The notes under the pieces were generated by a model. That model was given only the letters and a program-made list of their open reading frames with translations, ran no database searches and was not told the origin of the DNA. From JACQHC01 sp035559715 (GTDB taxonomy: Bacteria > Gemmatimonadota > Gemmatimonadetes > Gemmatimonadales > GWC2-71-9): a stretch of 28,834 nucleotides of DNA. Location: positions 1-28,834 of the forward strand of contig DATMAW010000027.1 in the NCBI GenBank assembly GCA_035559715.1. The letters are read 5' to 3'. Positions 7,949 to 16,505 of this stretch are shown here, piece after piece. Every line of letters starts with the position of its first letter. Within the stretch, counting starts at the first letter, position 1. The position numbers and the translations under genes are program-made.

Positions 7949-9205
7949 ATGCGGACAAGGAACTTACTACTCGTTTCGCTGGCCCTTCCCGTAGCCTCCG
8001 TCGAGGCCCAGGAGCAAGCGGCTGACACGTCGCTCGCCGCGCGCCTCGAGCGCGCGGAGCGGGCGATCGAGATCCTCCGCACTCAGGTCGCGGAAGCAAC
8101 CGCGCAGCGCGTCGAATCGCGCTCGCGCCAGCGCATCGAACTCTCCGGCCGCGTGCTGGTGAACGCCTTCTTCAACAACGGGAAGGTGAACAACAGCGAC
8201 GTGCCTCAGTTCGTGATGCCCCCCGACCCACCAGCCCTTCCGGCGAGTGCGGCGGGAGCCACCGTGCGGCAGTCACAGGTCGCCCTTACAGCCTTTGCAT
8301 CGAACGTGGGAGGCGCGGCGTTCGCTGGCGAGCTGGACGTGGACTTCTTTGGCGGGCAACAACCATCATCCGGCGGACGCACTTTCCCCCTGATGCGGCT
8401 GCGGCGCATGCGGGCCGAGCTGAGCTGGCCTCACGCCTGGCTGCTGATCGGCCAGGAGGCCCCGCCGATTGCCGAGGTCAATCCGTCGAGTCTCGCGCAG
8501 GTCGGGTTCACCGGTTTCGCGGGCTCCGGCAATTTGTGGCTCTGGATCCCGCAGATCCGCGCCGGGATAAGCGCTGGAACGTCGGTAAGGCTCGGACTGG
8601 AGGCGGCGGCCCTGGCACCTACGTCGGGCGATCCCCAGGGCGGCTTCGCCACCCAGCCGGACCGTGCCGAGCGAAGCCGACGTCCATTTGCCCAGGGTCG
8701 AGTGCGGCTGCTGTGGGACGAGGCGCAAACCGGCGGTGAGATCAGCATCGGCGGTCACTACGGCTGGCTCGCCGTCAGCCTGGACACGCTGGTCGTGACG
8801 AAGGCCGCCGCGTTGAGCGCCACGCTCTCCGCCAGGTTCATCGAGTTGCGCGGAGAGGCGTTCGTCGGCGAGGCGCTGGGGGGACTGGGCGGCGGCGGCA
8901 TTGGTCAAAGCCTGGGCCCGGCGAACCAGCCCGTGCGCTCCAAAGGCGGTTGGGCGCAACTGAACGTGAAGCCCGCTGCCGGCTGGGAGCTCGGCGGCGG
9001 CTATGGTCTCGACGACCCCGAGGATCTCGATCTCAATCCATTGACGGCGCGGCTCAAGAACACGTCCTGGGAAGGGCACGTCCATTGGCGACCTGCGCCG
9101 CTCGTGTTTGGACTCGAGTTTCGGCGCCTGGAAACTACGTATGGCGCCGGCACCGGCCGCTTGTGGGTGAACCACCTCAACGTGGCCGCCGGATTCGAGT
9201 TCTAG
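7949..9205 (+). CDS. Outer-membrane beta-barrel protein (porin-like)
   Basis: 418-residue predicted outer-membrane porin. A short signal peptide (LLLVSLALPVASVEA) is followed by a predicted coiled coil (LAARLERAERAIEILRTQVA), as in trimeric DcaP-type porins. The remainder is alternating hydrophobic/polar strands rich in Gly and aromatic residues, for example GEISIGGHYGWLAVSL. The last residue is Phe (NVAAGFEF), the classical C-terminal signature recognised by the BAM complex. The ATG at 7949 was chosen because it begins the signal peptide and has GGAG upstream; in-frame sequence back to 7871 belongs to the divergent promoter. Its position opposite the cupredoxin suggests joint regulation. Substrate is unknown; the family level (porin or alginate/DcaP-like) is an inference from architecture. 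Confidence 0.8.
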   Translation: MRTRNLLLVSLALPVASVEAQEQAADTSLAARLERAERAIEILRTQVAEATAQRVESRSRQRIELSGRVLVNAFFNNGKVNNSDVPQFVMPPDPPALPASAAGATVRQSQVALTAFASNVGGAAFAGELDVDFFGGQQPSSGGRTFPLMRLRRMRAELSWPHAWLLIGQEAPPIAEVNPSSLAQVGFTGFAGSGNLWLWIPQIRAGISAGTSVRLGLEAAALAPTSGDPQGGFATQPDRAERSRRPFAQGRVRLLWDEAQTGGEISIGGHYGWLAVSLDTLVVTKAAALSATLSARFIELRGEAFVGEALGGLGGGGIGQSLGPANQPVRSKGGWAQLNVKPAAGWELGGGYGLDDPEDLDLNPLTARLKNTSWEGHVHWRPAPLVFGLEFRRLETTYGAGTGRLWVNHLNVAAGFEF

Positions 9206-9247
9206 CGGGGGCGAGAGAAAAGCCGTACATCATAGCGGAACTTCGAC

Positions 9248-10681
9248 ATGATTCCGGACCCGGGTCTCTCCCCTCCCGGGCTGCCATCGGAGCCCGCCCG
9301 CCTCATCTGCCCGCGCTGCCGCGTTGGCGAGGTGACGTTCGAGCACGCCGTCTGTGGGCTGTGTGGCTACTCGGTCGCCACGGGTGAGTTCGCGGAAGAC
9401 CACGTTCCGCCCGCAATCGAGGAGGCGGTTCGCCGCGAGCTGGGGACGCAGTTCCGCATCGATCGACTGCTGGGACGCGGTGGGATGTCCCTCGTGTATC
9501 TCGCCCGCGAGCTCGAGCTCAACCGTTACGTCGCGCTGAAAGTCCTTCCGCTCCAGCTCGTGCTCGGTCCGGATGCGGGCGACCGGTTCAAGCGGGAAGC
9601 GAAAGTCGGGGCCGCGCTCGACCACCCGCACATCGTCCCGGTGCTGCGCGTCGGCGCAACCCCGACGTTCCTGTGGTACTCCATGCGCTGGGCCAGGGGC
9701 GGATCGCTGCGCGAGGTGCTGAATCGTTCTGGGCCGATGAGCCTCACCGATATGCTGAGCGTGATCCAGCCGGTGGCGAGCGCCCTGCACTACGCGCATC
9801 AGCGTGGGGTCATTCACCGCGACATCAAGCCCCCCAATGTGCTGGTAGACGAAGCCGGCTGGGTCTCGTTGTGCGATTTCGGGATCGCCAAGCTGTTCGG
9901 CGCCATTCCGCTCACACAGACCGGCGCAACGGTGGGAACTCCCGGGTACATCTCTCCGGAACAGTGCTACGGTCGCCCCGTGGATGGCCGGGCGGACCAG
10001 TACTCGCTCGCGATCATGACGTACGAATGCCTCACCGGGAGCTTGCCATTCACCGCGGACTCGCTCGGCGAGATCGTGCGAAAACACTGCATGGAGCCGC
10101 CCCCGCGCGTGACCGACACGCGACCGGATGTGCCCGGCGAGGTGGCCGATGCCCTGTTGCGCGCCCTGAGTAAGAACCCGAGCGACCGCTTCGATACCAC
10201 ACTGGACTTCGTTCGCGCCCTGGGTGGAACCATGGCGGCACGGCCGTCACCGTTGAACGTCGGGCTGGTACCTGTGCCAGACGTTCTCCCGACGCCAACT
10301 CCCACGGCCCCCGGCTGGCGACCACGCTTGCCGTGGGCCGCCGCTACCGTCGCGGCGGTCATAGCGCTCGCCGCCGTGCTGGCGCTCCTGCTGCCCACGT
10401 CGCCGGATCGGGCAGCCTCCCCGGATGTGCCAGCGGCTGAGTCCGCCCCACCCGCTGCCACGCCGGCGCACCTCTGGATCTCCTCCAATCCATGGGGCTA
10501 TCTCTCCGTGGGCAACCGGCCGCTTGGGACCACGCCCGCCATCCGAGTCGAGGTCGCCCCTGGGCGGCATCGCATTCGCATCTCGCGTGAGGGCTTTGAG
10601 CCCTACGAGCAGGACGTCGAGATCGGACCCGGCGAAGAGATCCGCCTCACACAGATCGAGTTACGCCCATCGGCGCGATGA
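9248..10681 (+). CDS. Ser/Thr protein kinase with zinc ribbon and PEGA domain
   Basis: 477-residue Hanks-type kinase. Residues 21-39 hold CPRC and CGLC, a four-cysteine zinc ribbon. The kinase domain (about 68-330) contains GRGGMSLVY, Lys98 in VALKVLP, HRDIKPPN at 190-197, DFG at 210-212 and GTPGYISPEQ, so all key residues are present. A Pro/Thr-rich linker leads to one membrane helix near 357-384 (AAATVAAVIALAAVLALLLP). An extracytoplasmic PEGA-type beta domain follows (LWISSNPWGYLSVGNRPLGT and VAPGRHRIRISREGFEPYE). PEGA domains usually occur in surface or periplasmic proteins. The TGA stop overlaps the ATG of the next gene (ATGA), so the kinase and the following periplasmic protein are probably translated together and may act together. 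Confidence 0.92.
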   Translation: MIPDPGLSPPGLPSEPARLICPRCRVGEVTFEHAVCGLCGYSVATGEFAEDHVPPAIEEAVRRELGTQFRIDRLLGRGGMSLVYLARELELNRYVALKVLPLQLVLGPDAGDRFKREAKVGAALDHPHIVPVLRVGATPTFLWYSMRWARGGSLREVLNRSGPMSLTDMLSVIQPVASALHYAHQRGVIHRDIKPPNVLVDEAGWVSLCDFGIAKLFGAIPLTQTGATVGTPGYISPEQCYGRPVDGRADQYSLAIMTYECLTGSLPFTADSLGEIVRKHCMEPPPRVTDTRPDVPGEVADALLRALSKNPSDRFDTTLDFVRALGGTMAARPSPLNVGLVPVPDVLPTPTPTAPGWRPRLPWAAATVAAVIALAAVLALLLPTSPDRAASPDVPAAESAPPAATPAHLWISSNPWGYLSVGNRPLGTTPAIRVEVAPGRHRIRISREGFEPYEQDVEIGPGEEIRLTQIELRPSAR

Positions 10682-11682
10682 CGCGCACGATTCTGTTGTC
10701 TGCCGCCTTGGCGCTCGTGTCACCGGGACCGATGCCCGCCAGCCAGGACCTTGCCGCCGTCCTGGTGGCGGAAGGCGTCGCGGCATACCACGATCTCGAG
10801 TTTGCCGCGGCCGCCCGCTTGCTTCGACGCGCCGTCGAAGGAAGCACGCGGCCTGTGGTCGGCTCGGAGCGCAAACGCGCCCTCGTGTACCTGGGCGCCG
10901 CCGAGCTGTTCCTCGACCAGCGCGAGCATGCGGTCAGCGCCTTCCGCGAGCTCGCGCTCGACGACCCGACCTTTCGGCCGGACTCGCTGATATTCCCGCC
11001 GCGGGTGACGTTGCTGTTCGAGGAAGTGCTGCAGACGACGAAGGGCGTGGCGGTCTCGCTCCCGCCCGAGCAGAGCCTCACGTCCCGGGGACCTGGGCTG
11101 GCCATTACGATCAATGCGACATCCCCTCACCTGATTGAGACGACGTTGCAGACCGCCGAGGGCGCCGCCGTTCGTAGATTCTATGAGGGCCGCATTGACG
11201 GGCGCATCGTGCTCCAATGGGACGGCAGCGACGAGGCCGGCCGGTCGGTCGCGGCCGGGCATTATCAGATCGAGGTGGCATCCATGATCAACCCTGGTGC
11301 CGTGCTGCGCCTGGTCCGGGTCCCGCTGGAAGTCCGCGTAACTCGCCCTGACACGTCGGCCTGGCCGCTGCGGCCGCCTCGCTCGAGCTCGAGCGGAATC
11401 GATCTCCGGTTCTTGCTCCCGGGCCTCGCTGCAGGCCTGGCACTCGCGCTCCCGCCACTGGTTGGAGACATGAGCGCCGAGGGGGCACGCGTAGGACTCG
11501 GAGGAGCCGTGGCCGGCGTCGGCGTGGCCCTGGCGCTCCGCCCGCGTGCCATGCGGGGGGCCACTGAGGAGTGGGAGCAGTCCGTGGCTCGGACTCGCGC
11601 GGAGAACGCCCGACGGCGTACCATGGCAGCGATCGTCGTGCGCGCCGGAACACCGCTGCGCATTGAAGGTGCCGGGAAGTAG
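10678..11682 (+). CDS. Exported repeat protein with FlgD-like Ig segment, function unknown
   Basis: 334-residue protein not assignable to a named family. It has a signal peptide (TILLSAALALVSPGPMPASQ), then a helical region with TPR-like character (EGVAAYHDLEFAAAARLLRR; YLGAAELFLDQREHAVSAFR). A beta-rich segment follows in which LQWDGSDEAGRSVAAGHYQI matches the FlgD-type Ig-like motif (W-D-G-x-D-x-x-G-x-x-V-x-x-G-x-Y) common in extracytoplasmic proteins. Two hydrophobic stretches near 240-285 suggest membrane anchoring, leaving a basic C-terminal tail. It overlaps the kinase gene by four bases, so I infer it is a partner or substrate of that kinase's extracytoplasmic domain. The next gene starts 7 bases after its stop, so a three-gene transcript is likely. 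Confidence 0.75.
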   Translation: MTRTILLSAALALVSPGPMPASQDLAAVLVAEGVAAYHDLEFAAAARLLRRAVEGSTRPVVGSERKRALVYLGAAELFLDQREHAVSAFRELALDDPTFRPDSLIFPPRVTLLFEEVLQTTKGVAVSLPPEQSLTSRGPGLAITINATSPHLIETTLQTAEGAAVRRFYEGRIDGRIVLQWDGSDEAGRSVAAGHYQIEVASMINPGAVLRLVRVPLEVRVTRPDTSAWPLRPPRSSSSGIDLRFLLPGLAAGLALALPPLVGDMSAEGARVGLGGAVAGVGVALALRPRAMRGATEEWEQSVARTRAENARRRTMAAIVVRAGTPLRIEGAGK

Positions 11683-11689
11683 CAGGACC

Positions 11690-12646
11690 ATGCGACCCGC
11701 ATACGGCTACCTGTCACACTCGCAACTTGCTGAGCGCGTCGAGCGGGCACTGGCAACGCTCGCGGACTGCCGCGCGTGTCCACGCGATTGTCGCGTCAAC
11801 CGACTCGACGACAAATGGGCAGCCTGCAAGACCGGCCGCTACGCGGTGGTCTCGAGTTACTTCCCACACTTTGGCGAGGAAGATTGCCTGCGAGGCTGGA
11901 ACGGCTCCGGGACGATCTTCTTTGGCCACTGCAACCTGCGCTGCGTCTTCTGCCAGAACTTCGACATCAGCCAGGCAATCCGCCCGGGAACCCAACCGGG
12001 GCGCCGGCCCCAGGAGATTGCCGCCATGATGCTCGAACTCCAGGCGCGGGGCTGTCACAACATCAACTTCGTAACGCCCGAGCACGTCGTCCCGCAGATC
12101 GTTGAAGCGTTGGTTCCAGCCATTGACGGCGGACTCGGCCTTCCCCTCGTGTACAACACGAGCGCGTACGACTCCCTCGAGAGCCTCGCTTTGATGGACG
12201 GCCTGGTGGACATCTACATGCCGGACTTCAAGTACTGGTCGGCAGAGGCCTGTGCGAAATACCTGAAGGCCGCCGACTACGCGGATGCTGCGCGCGCGGC
12301 GATCAGGGAAATGCACCGTCAGGTTGGACCGTTGGTGATAGACGGCGACGGACTGGCGAAGCGTGGTCTTCTGATTCGGCACCTGGTCATGCCCGGACGT
12401 CTCGACGAGACCCGCCAGATTCTGGAGTGGATCGCTGCGGAGTTGGGGCCGGACACCTATGTGAACTTGATGGACCAGTACTACCCCGCCGGCACGGTGA
12501 CGGAGACGACGTATCCGGAGATCCATCGTCGCCTCTCGACACGCGAGTTTGCCGAAGCGCGGCAGATCGCGCGGGACGTGGGGCTCCGGCGGCTCGACGA
12601 ACGGCAGCCGCACCCACGCCTCGTGCGGCGCCTCGTGGTCGCCTAG
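11690..12646 (+). CDS. Radical SAM protein, PflX-like (activating-enzyme family)
   Basis: 318-residue radical SAM enzyme of the pyruvate-formate-lyase-activase-like PflX group. The CxxxCxxC cluster motif lies at Cys81, Cys85 and Cys88 (GHCNLRCVFCQN), binding the 4Fe-4S cluster that cleaves S-adenosylmethionine. An upstream cysteine set, CRACPRDCRVNR (Cys27, 30, 34) plus Cys46, is characteristic of this subgroup and may bind another metal centre. Later motifs such as FVTPEHVVPQ, YNTSAYDS and MPDFKYWS also fit the family. ATG 11690 is preferred over upstream in-frame starts because those overlap the preceding gene; AGCAGGA just before it is a weak ribosome site. No glycyl-radical enzyme is adjacent, so the physiological target is unknown. 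The gene is convergent with a kinase, with only 11 bases between stops. Confidence 0.88.
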   Translation: MRPAYGYLSHSQLAERVERALATLADCRACPRDCRVNRLDDKWAACKTGRYAVVSSYFPHFGEEDCLRGWNGSGTIFFGHCNLRCVFCQNFDISQAIRPGTQPGRRPQEIAAMMLELQARGCHNINFVTPEHVVPQIVEALVPAIDGGLGLPLVYNTSAYDSLESLALMDGLVDIYMPDFKYWSAEACAKYLKAADYADAARAAIREMHRQVGPLVIDGDGLAKRGLLIRHLVMPGRLDETRQILEWIAAELGPDTYVNLMDQYYPAGTVTETTYPEIHRRLSTREFAEARQIARDVGLRRLDERQPHPRLVRRLVVA

Positions 12647-12657
12647 CGCCCGCGGCC

Positions 12658-14163
12658 CTACCCGGCGCTCTCCTCGCAGTGCTCGGCGAGTCGGTCGGCC
12701 AGGCTCTCCACGCGCGAAGCCCGCGACCGAACAACGGCCCGGTAGATCGTCCGGGACAGGCTGTAGGCTCCACCGAGTGACATCAGTGCGCCCAGGACGG
12801 CGATCTCGAGGGGAAAGTCGAGCGCGGCGATGCCGACCGCGAGGATGGTGGCGGCAACACCGCCACCACCGCCGCCCATGACGCCGCCGAAGATTCCCCC
12901 GGCCGTTCCGTCAAGCCGCTGTTCCACCGAGATACGCGTCTGGCCATTGCGCGAGACGACACGCACCATTGCGTCCGGCGGGTCGCCCTCCCAGCCCTCG
13001 CCGAACATCTCCCCCAGATCCGTGAGCTTGGTGGGCTTCTTGGGCCGCCTTGCCGTCCATATCAGGGTTCGACCTTTGCGCGACGTGTAGCCCACCACGC
13101 CGAACGTTGCCCGTGCCTCCTCCACCAGCGCCTCGTGCTCTGACTCCGGCACTTCACCGTCGGCCACCCGCTCGGCCAGGACCACGGTCGGAGCGCCCAA
13201 GAACCCGCCCGTTGGCAGCGCCTGCGGACTAACGTCCAGCGCCGTTGGCTCAGACTCAGACCACGCTGATGGGCCCGCCGGGGGTGGGGCCCCCGGCGCT
13301 CCGACCGCGACGGTGTATCTCGCGAGATCCGCGGGGTTCTCCAGAGCAGAGGCGAACTCCCCCGGTGACGGGAACCGATGTTGCCGACCCACGGCCATCG
13401 CCCGCACCAGCGCCAGCTCCACGCCGGGAGGGAGCCGGTCCAGTTTGGCACGATGCTCGCCAGACGCGTCGAGGAACCGGCCAGCGCGACGCGCCTCGTC
13501 GGAAACCCACAAACCCGGGATCCCGCCCACCAGCATCTCGTACGTCACGACCCCCAGGCTGTACACGTCGGTGCGCGCATCGAGATCGGTCGAGCCAGCG
13601 GCTTGCTCGGGGCTCATGTATCCCGGCGTTCCCAGAGCAACGCCGGTGCGGGTGAGTTCCGCCCCGGCCGCCGTGCTGACGGCCTTGGCAATCCCGAAGT
13701 CGGCCACGACCGCCTGACCCTCTGGCAACAGGATATTTTCCGGCTTGATGTCGCGGTGCAGCACGCTGCGCCGGTGCGCATAGTCCAGGGCATCGGCCAT
13801 CTGTCGAACCAGCTCCAGCGCGCCCGGGAAGTCCACGAGGCCAAGCCGGTTCAGGAGGCCGCGCAGGGACTCGCCTTCGACGAGCGGCATGACGTAGTAC
13901 AGCACCCCATCCGCGTCGCCGGAGTCGTACAGCGGGAGGATGTGCGGATGCGTCAGCCTGGCCGCGATCTCGATTTCCTTGAGGAACCGCTCAGGGCCGA
14001 TGGACGCCGCGAGGTCCGGACGAAGTACCTTAATCGCCACGCGGCGCCCGTGTCGCTCATCGTGCGCGCGATAGACAGTCGCCATGCCTCCGCGCCCGAT
14101 CACGTCCTCGATCGTGTAGCGGTCCGCGAGGCTGTTCAGCAGCTCAGGAGGTAGCTGGAGCAT
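12658..14163 (-). CDS. Ser/Thr protein kinase with unassigned C-terminal membrane region
   Basis: 501-residue Hanks-type kinase. The N-terminal kinase domain has GRGGMATVY, Lys45 in VAIKVLRPD, HRDIKPEN at 136-142, DFG at 155-157 and GTPGYMSPEQ, so it should be active. The end of the kinase domain departs from the usual pattern (GGIPGLWVSDEARRAGRFLD). After a Pro/Ala linker comes a region of about 170 residues I cannot place: a soluble part (FGVVGYTSRKGRTLIWTA; VSRNGQTRISVEQRL), a glycine run, two hydrophobic segments (ATILAVGIAALDFPLEIAVL; GALMSLGGAYSL) and a basic helix. ATG 14163 is the correct start. The frame stays open much further upstream only because it is antisense to the TPM gene. 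Divergent from that gene by 54 bases. Confidence 0.92.
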   Translation of the reverse strand: MLQLPPELLNSLADRYTIEDVIGRGGMATVYRAHDERHGRRVAIKVLRPDLAASIGPERFLKEIEIAARLTHPHILPLYDSGDADGVLYYVMPLVEGESLRGLLNRLGLVDFPGALELVRQMADALDYAHRRSVLHRDIKPENILLPEGQAVVADFGIAKAVSTAAGAELTRTGVALGTPGYMSPEQAAGSTDLDARTDVYSLGVVTYEMLVGGIPGLWVSDEARRAGRFLDASGEHRAKLDRLPPGVELALVRAMAVGRQHRFPSPGEFASALENPADLARYTVAVGAPGAPPPAGPSAWSESEPTALDVSPQALPTGGFLGAPTVVLAERVADGEVPESEHEALVEEARATFGVVGYTSRKGRTLIWTARRPKKPTKLTDLGEMFGEGWEGDPPDAMVRVVSRNGQTRISVEQRLDGTAGGIFGGVMGGGGGGVAATILAVGIAALDFPLEIAVLGALMSLGGAYSLSRTIYRAVVRSRASRVESLADRLAEHCEESAG

Positions 14164-14217
14164 GTTTATCGTCGCACATTGAAACCGCACACTCGCTCGG
14201 ACGTACGATACATCGCA
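14164..14217. promoter_or_regulatory. Divergent intergenic region, kinase / TPM gene
   Basis: 54 bases between the start codons of the third Ser/Thr kinase and the TPM-domain gene. Both directions must initiate near here, so the two units may be co-regulated. AT-rich patches (GTTTATCG at 14164-14171 and ACGATACATCG further right) are compatible with promoter elements, but I cannot define boxes with confidence. Confidence 0.4.
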
Positions 14218-15053
<836 letters not shown>

Positions 15054-15054
<1 letters not shown>

Positions 15055-15773
15055 TGGCCAAGGATATCAACGCTAGGATCGAGGAGTTTGCCGGCGCGCT
15101 CGCCTCATCGCTCGGCTCGAACCTGGTCTCGCTCGTCTTGTATGGGTCAGTCGTGCGCGGCGATTACGATCCCAAGAGGTCTGACGTGAACCTCCTGCTG
15201 ATTCTGCACGACGCCTCCCCCTCGGGCCTCACCCCCGCGGGATCAGTGTTTGCACGATGGACACGCGAGGGCCAGCCGCCACCGCTCATCTTCTCCGCCC
15301 GGGAGTGGCGTGCCTCCACCGACGTGTTTGCCATGGAAATCGAGGACATGCGGCAGGCGCATCGCGTTCTCAGGGGAGAGGATCCCTTCGCCGGACTCGA
15401 GACCTCTCCCGCGGACATCCGTGACGAGCTGGAGCGCGAAGCGCGCGGCAAGCTCGTCCACCTGCGCGCCCACTACGCGGCCTGCGAGTCGGACGGCCGG
15501 GCGCTCGGCGAGCTACTGCTGAGTTCGGCCAAGACGTTCTTCGTATTGTTCCGCACGCTCTTGCGGCTCAAGGGCACCGTGCCGCCGCGCCCGCTCGGCG
15601 AGCTCGTGCGCGCGACCGCCGCGATCGTCGAGTTCGATCCTCAGAGCCTTGGCTGGGTGCTGGCGAGGATGGAGGGACACAGAGTCCCGGACCTGAAACC
15701 TCGCGACCCGACCGGCGTACGATACGTCGAAGCAATCGAGCGCGTGGTGCGGTTCATTGACGAAATGCACTGA
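15054..15773 (+). CDS. Nucleotidyltransferase-fold protein with altered active site
   Basis: 239-residue protein with an N-terminal polymerase-beta-like nucleotidyltransferase fold. The motif is visible as LYGSVVRGDYDPKRSDVNLL, residues 29-48: the GS pair (31-32) and first Asp (44) are kept, but the second carboxylate of the usual D-x-D is Asn46. Loss of one metal ligand argues for weak, altered or absent transferase activity. The C-terminal half is helical (ELEREARGKLVHLRAHYAA; LLSSAKTFFVLFRTLLRLKG) and resembles the HEPN-like partner domain often linked to such folds. The start is the ATG overlapping the TPM stop. It lies between TPM and LemA genes, both envelope-associated, so a regulatory role in that complex is more likely than an antibiotic-resistance function. 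Confidence 0.8.
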
Positions 15774-15877
15774 TCGCGCCGGCACCCGTGCGTCAGGCCA
15801 AGATGGAACGGAGCCCGGGACACCGAACAGGAAACGTCGCAGAACGGATTCGGACAAACAACAGCAAGGAGAACGTG

Positions 15878-16438
15878 ATGAACACCCGCCCCATCGCCCT
15901 GCTCGCGCTCCTGTCGCTCCCCGCGTGCGGCTACAACCGCATCCAGACGCTGGACGAGCAGGTGAACGCGTTCAGGAGCCAGATCGAGGTGCAGCTCCAG
16001 CGGCGAGCGGACCTCGTCCCGAATCTGGTGGAGACGGTGAAGGGGTACGCCCAACAGGAACAGGAGATCTTCACCGCGGTGGCGGAGGCGCGCGCCAAGC
16101 TGGGTGGCGCCATCGCAACGGGGGATCTGGACCAGATGGCACAAGCGAACCAGGGCCTCACGTCTGCGCTGGGACGACTCATCGCCATTGCTGAAGCGTA
16201 CCCGCAGCTCAAGTCGAACGAGAATTTCCGGGCCCTGCAAGATCAGCTGGAGGGTACCGAGAACCGCATTGCGACCGCCCGCCAGGACTACAACGCCGCC
16301 GTGCGGGAATACAATGCGTACATCCGGCAATTTCCGCAGGTCTTGACCGCGAAGGTGATCGGCGCGGGCGAGCGGCAGTACTTCGAGCTGACAAGACCCG
16401 AGGCGGGAGAGGTGCCAAGGGTGGATTTCAACCGGTGA
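15878..16438 (+). CDS. lemA: LemA family protein
   Basis: 186-residue LemA-family protein. The N-terminus (IALLALLSLPACGYNRIQTL) is a signal/anchor sequence with a lipobox-like LPAC, so it may be a lipoprotein rather than the usual single-pass form. The conserved core VQLQRRADLVPNLVETVKGY is present, followed by coiled-coil-forming helices (EAYPQLKSNENFRALQDQLE; TARQDYNAAVREYNAYIRQF). LemA proteins are membrane-anchored helical bundles of unclear function, often encoded beside TPM-domain or M48-peptidase genes; here the TPM gene is two genes upstream. ATG 15878 has a strong ribosome binding site (AAGGAG, 6 bases before the start). The 104-base gap before it could hold a separate promoter. Length is normal for the family. 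Confidence 0.92.
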   Translation: MNTRPIALLALLSLPACGYNRIQTLDEQVNAFRSQIEVQLQRRADLVPNLVETVKGYAQQEQEIFTAVAEARAKLGGAIATGDLDQMAQANQGLTSALGRLIAIAEAYPQLKSNENFRALQDQLEGTENRIATARQDYNAAVREYNAYIRQFPQVLTAKVIGAGERQYFELTRPEAGEVPRVDFNR

Positions 16439-16449
16439 GAGCGCGAGGG

Positions 16450-16487
16450 GCGAGGCGTGAGGGGGCGGCCCTTCCCTGACGCCTCAC
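16450..16487. terminator. Hairpin between convergent genes
   Basis: Imperfect inverted repeat with 14-base arms (12 pairs match) around a 10-base loop: left arm at 16450-16463 beginning GCGAGGCGTG, right arm at 16474-16487 ending GCCTCAC. It sits between the convergent lemA and dehydrogenase genes, so it could terminate transcription from both sides. No U-tract follows on either strand, so Rho-independent activity is uncertain. Confidence 0.5.
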
Positions 16488-16505
16488 CCCACTTGGCAGG
16501 CGGAT

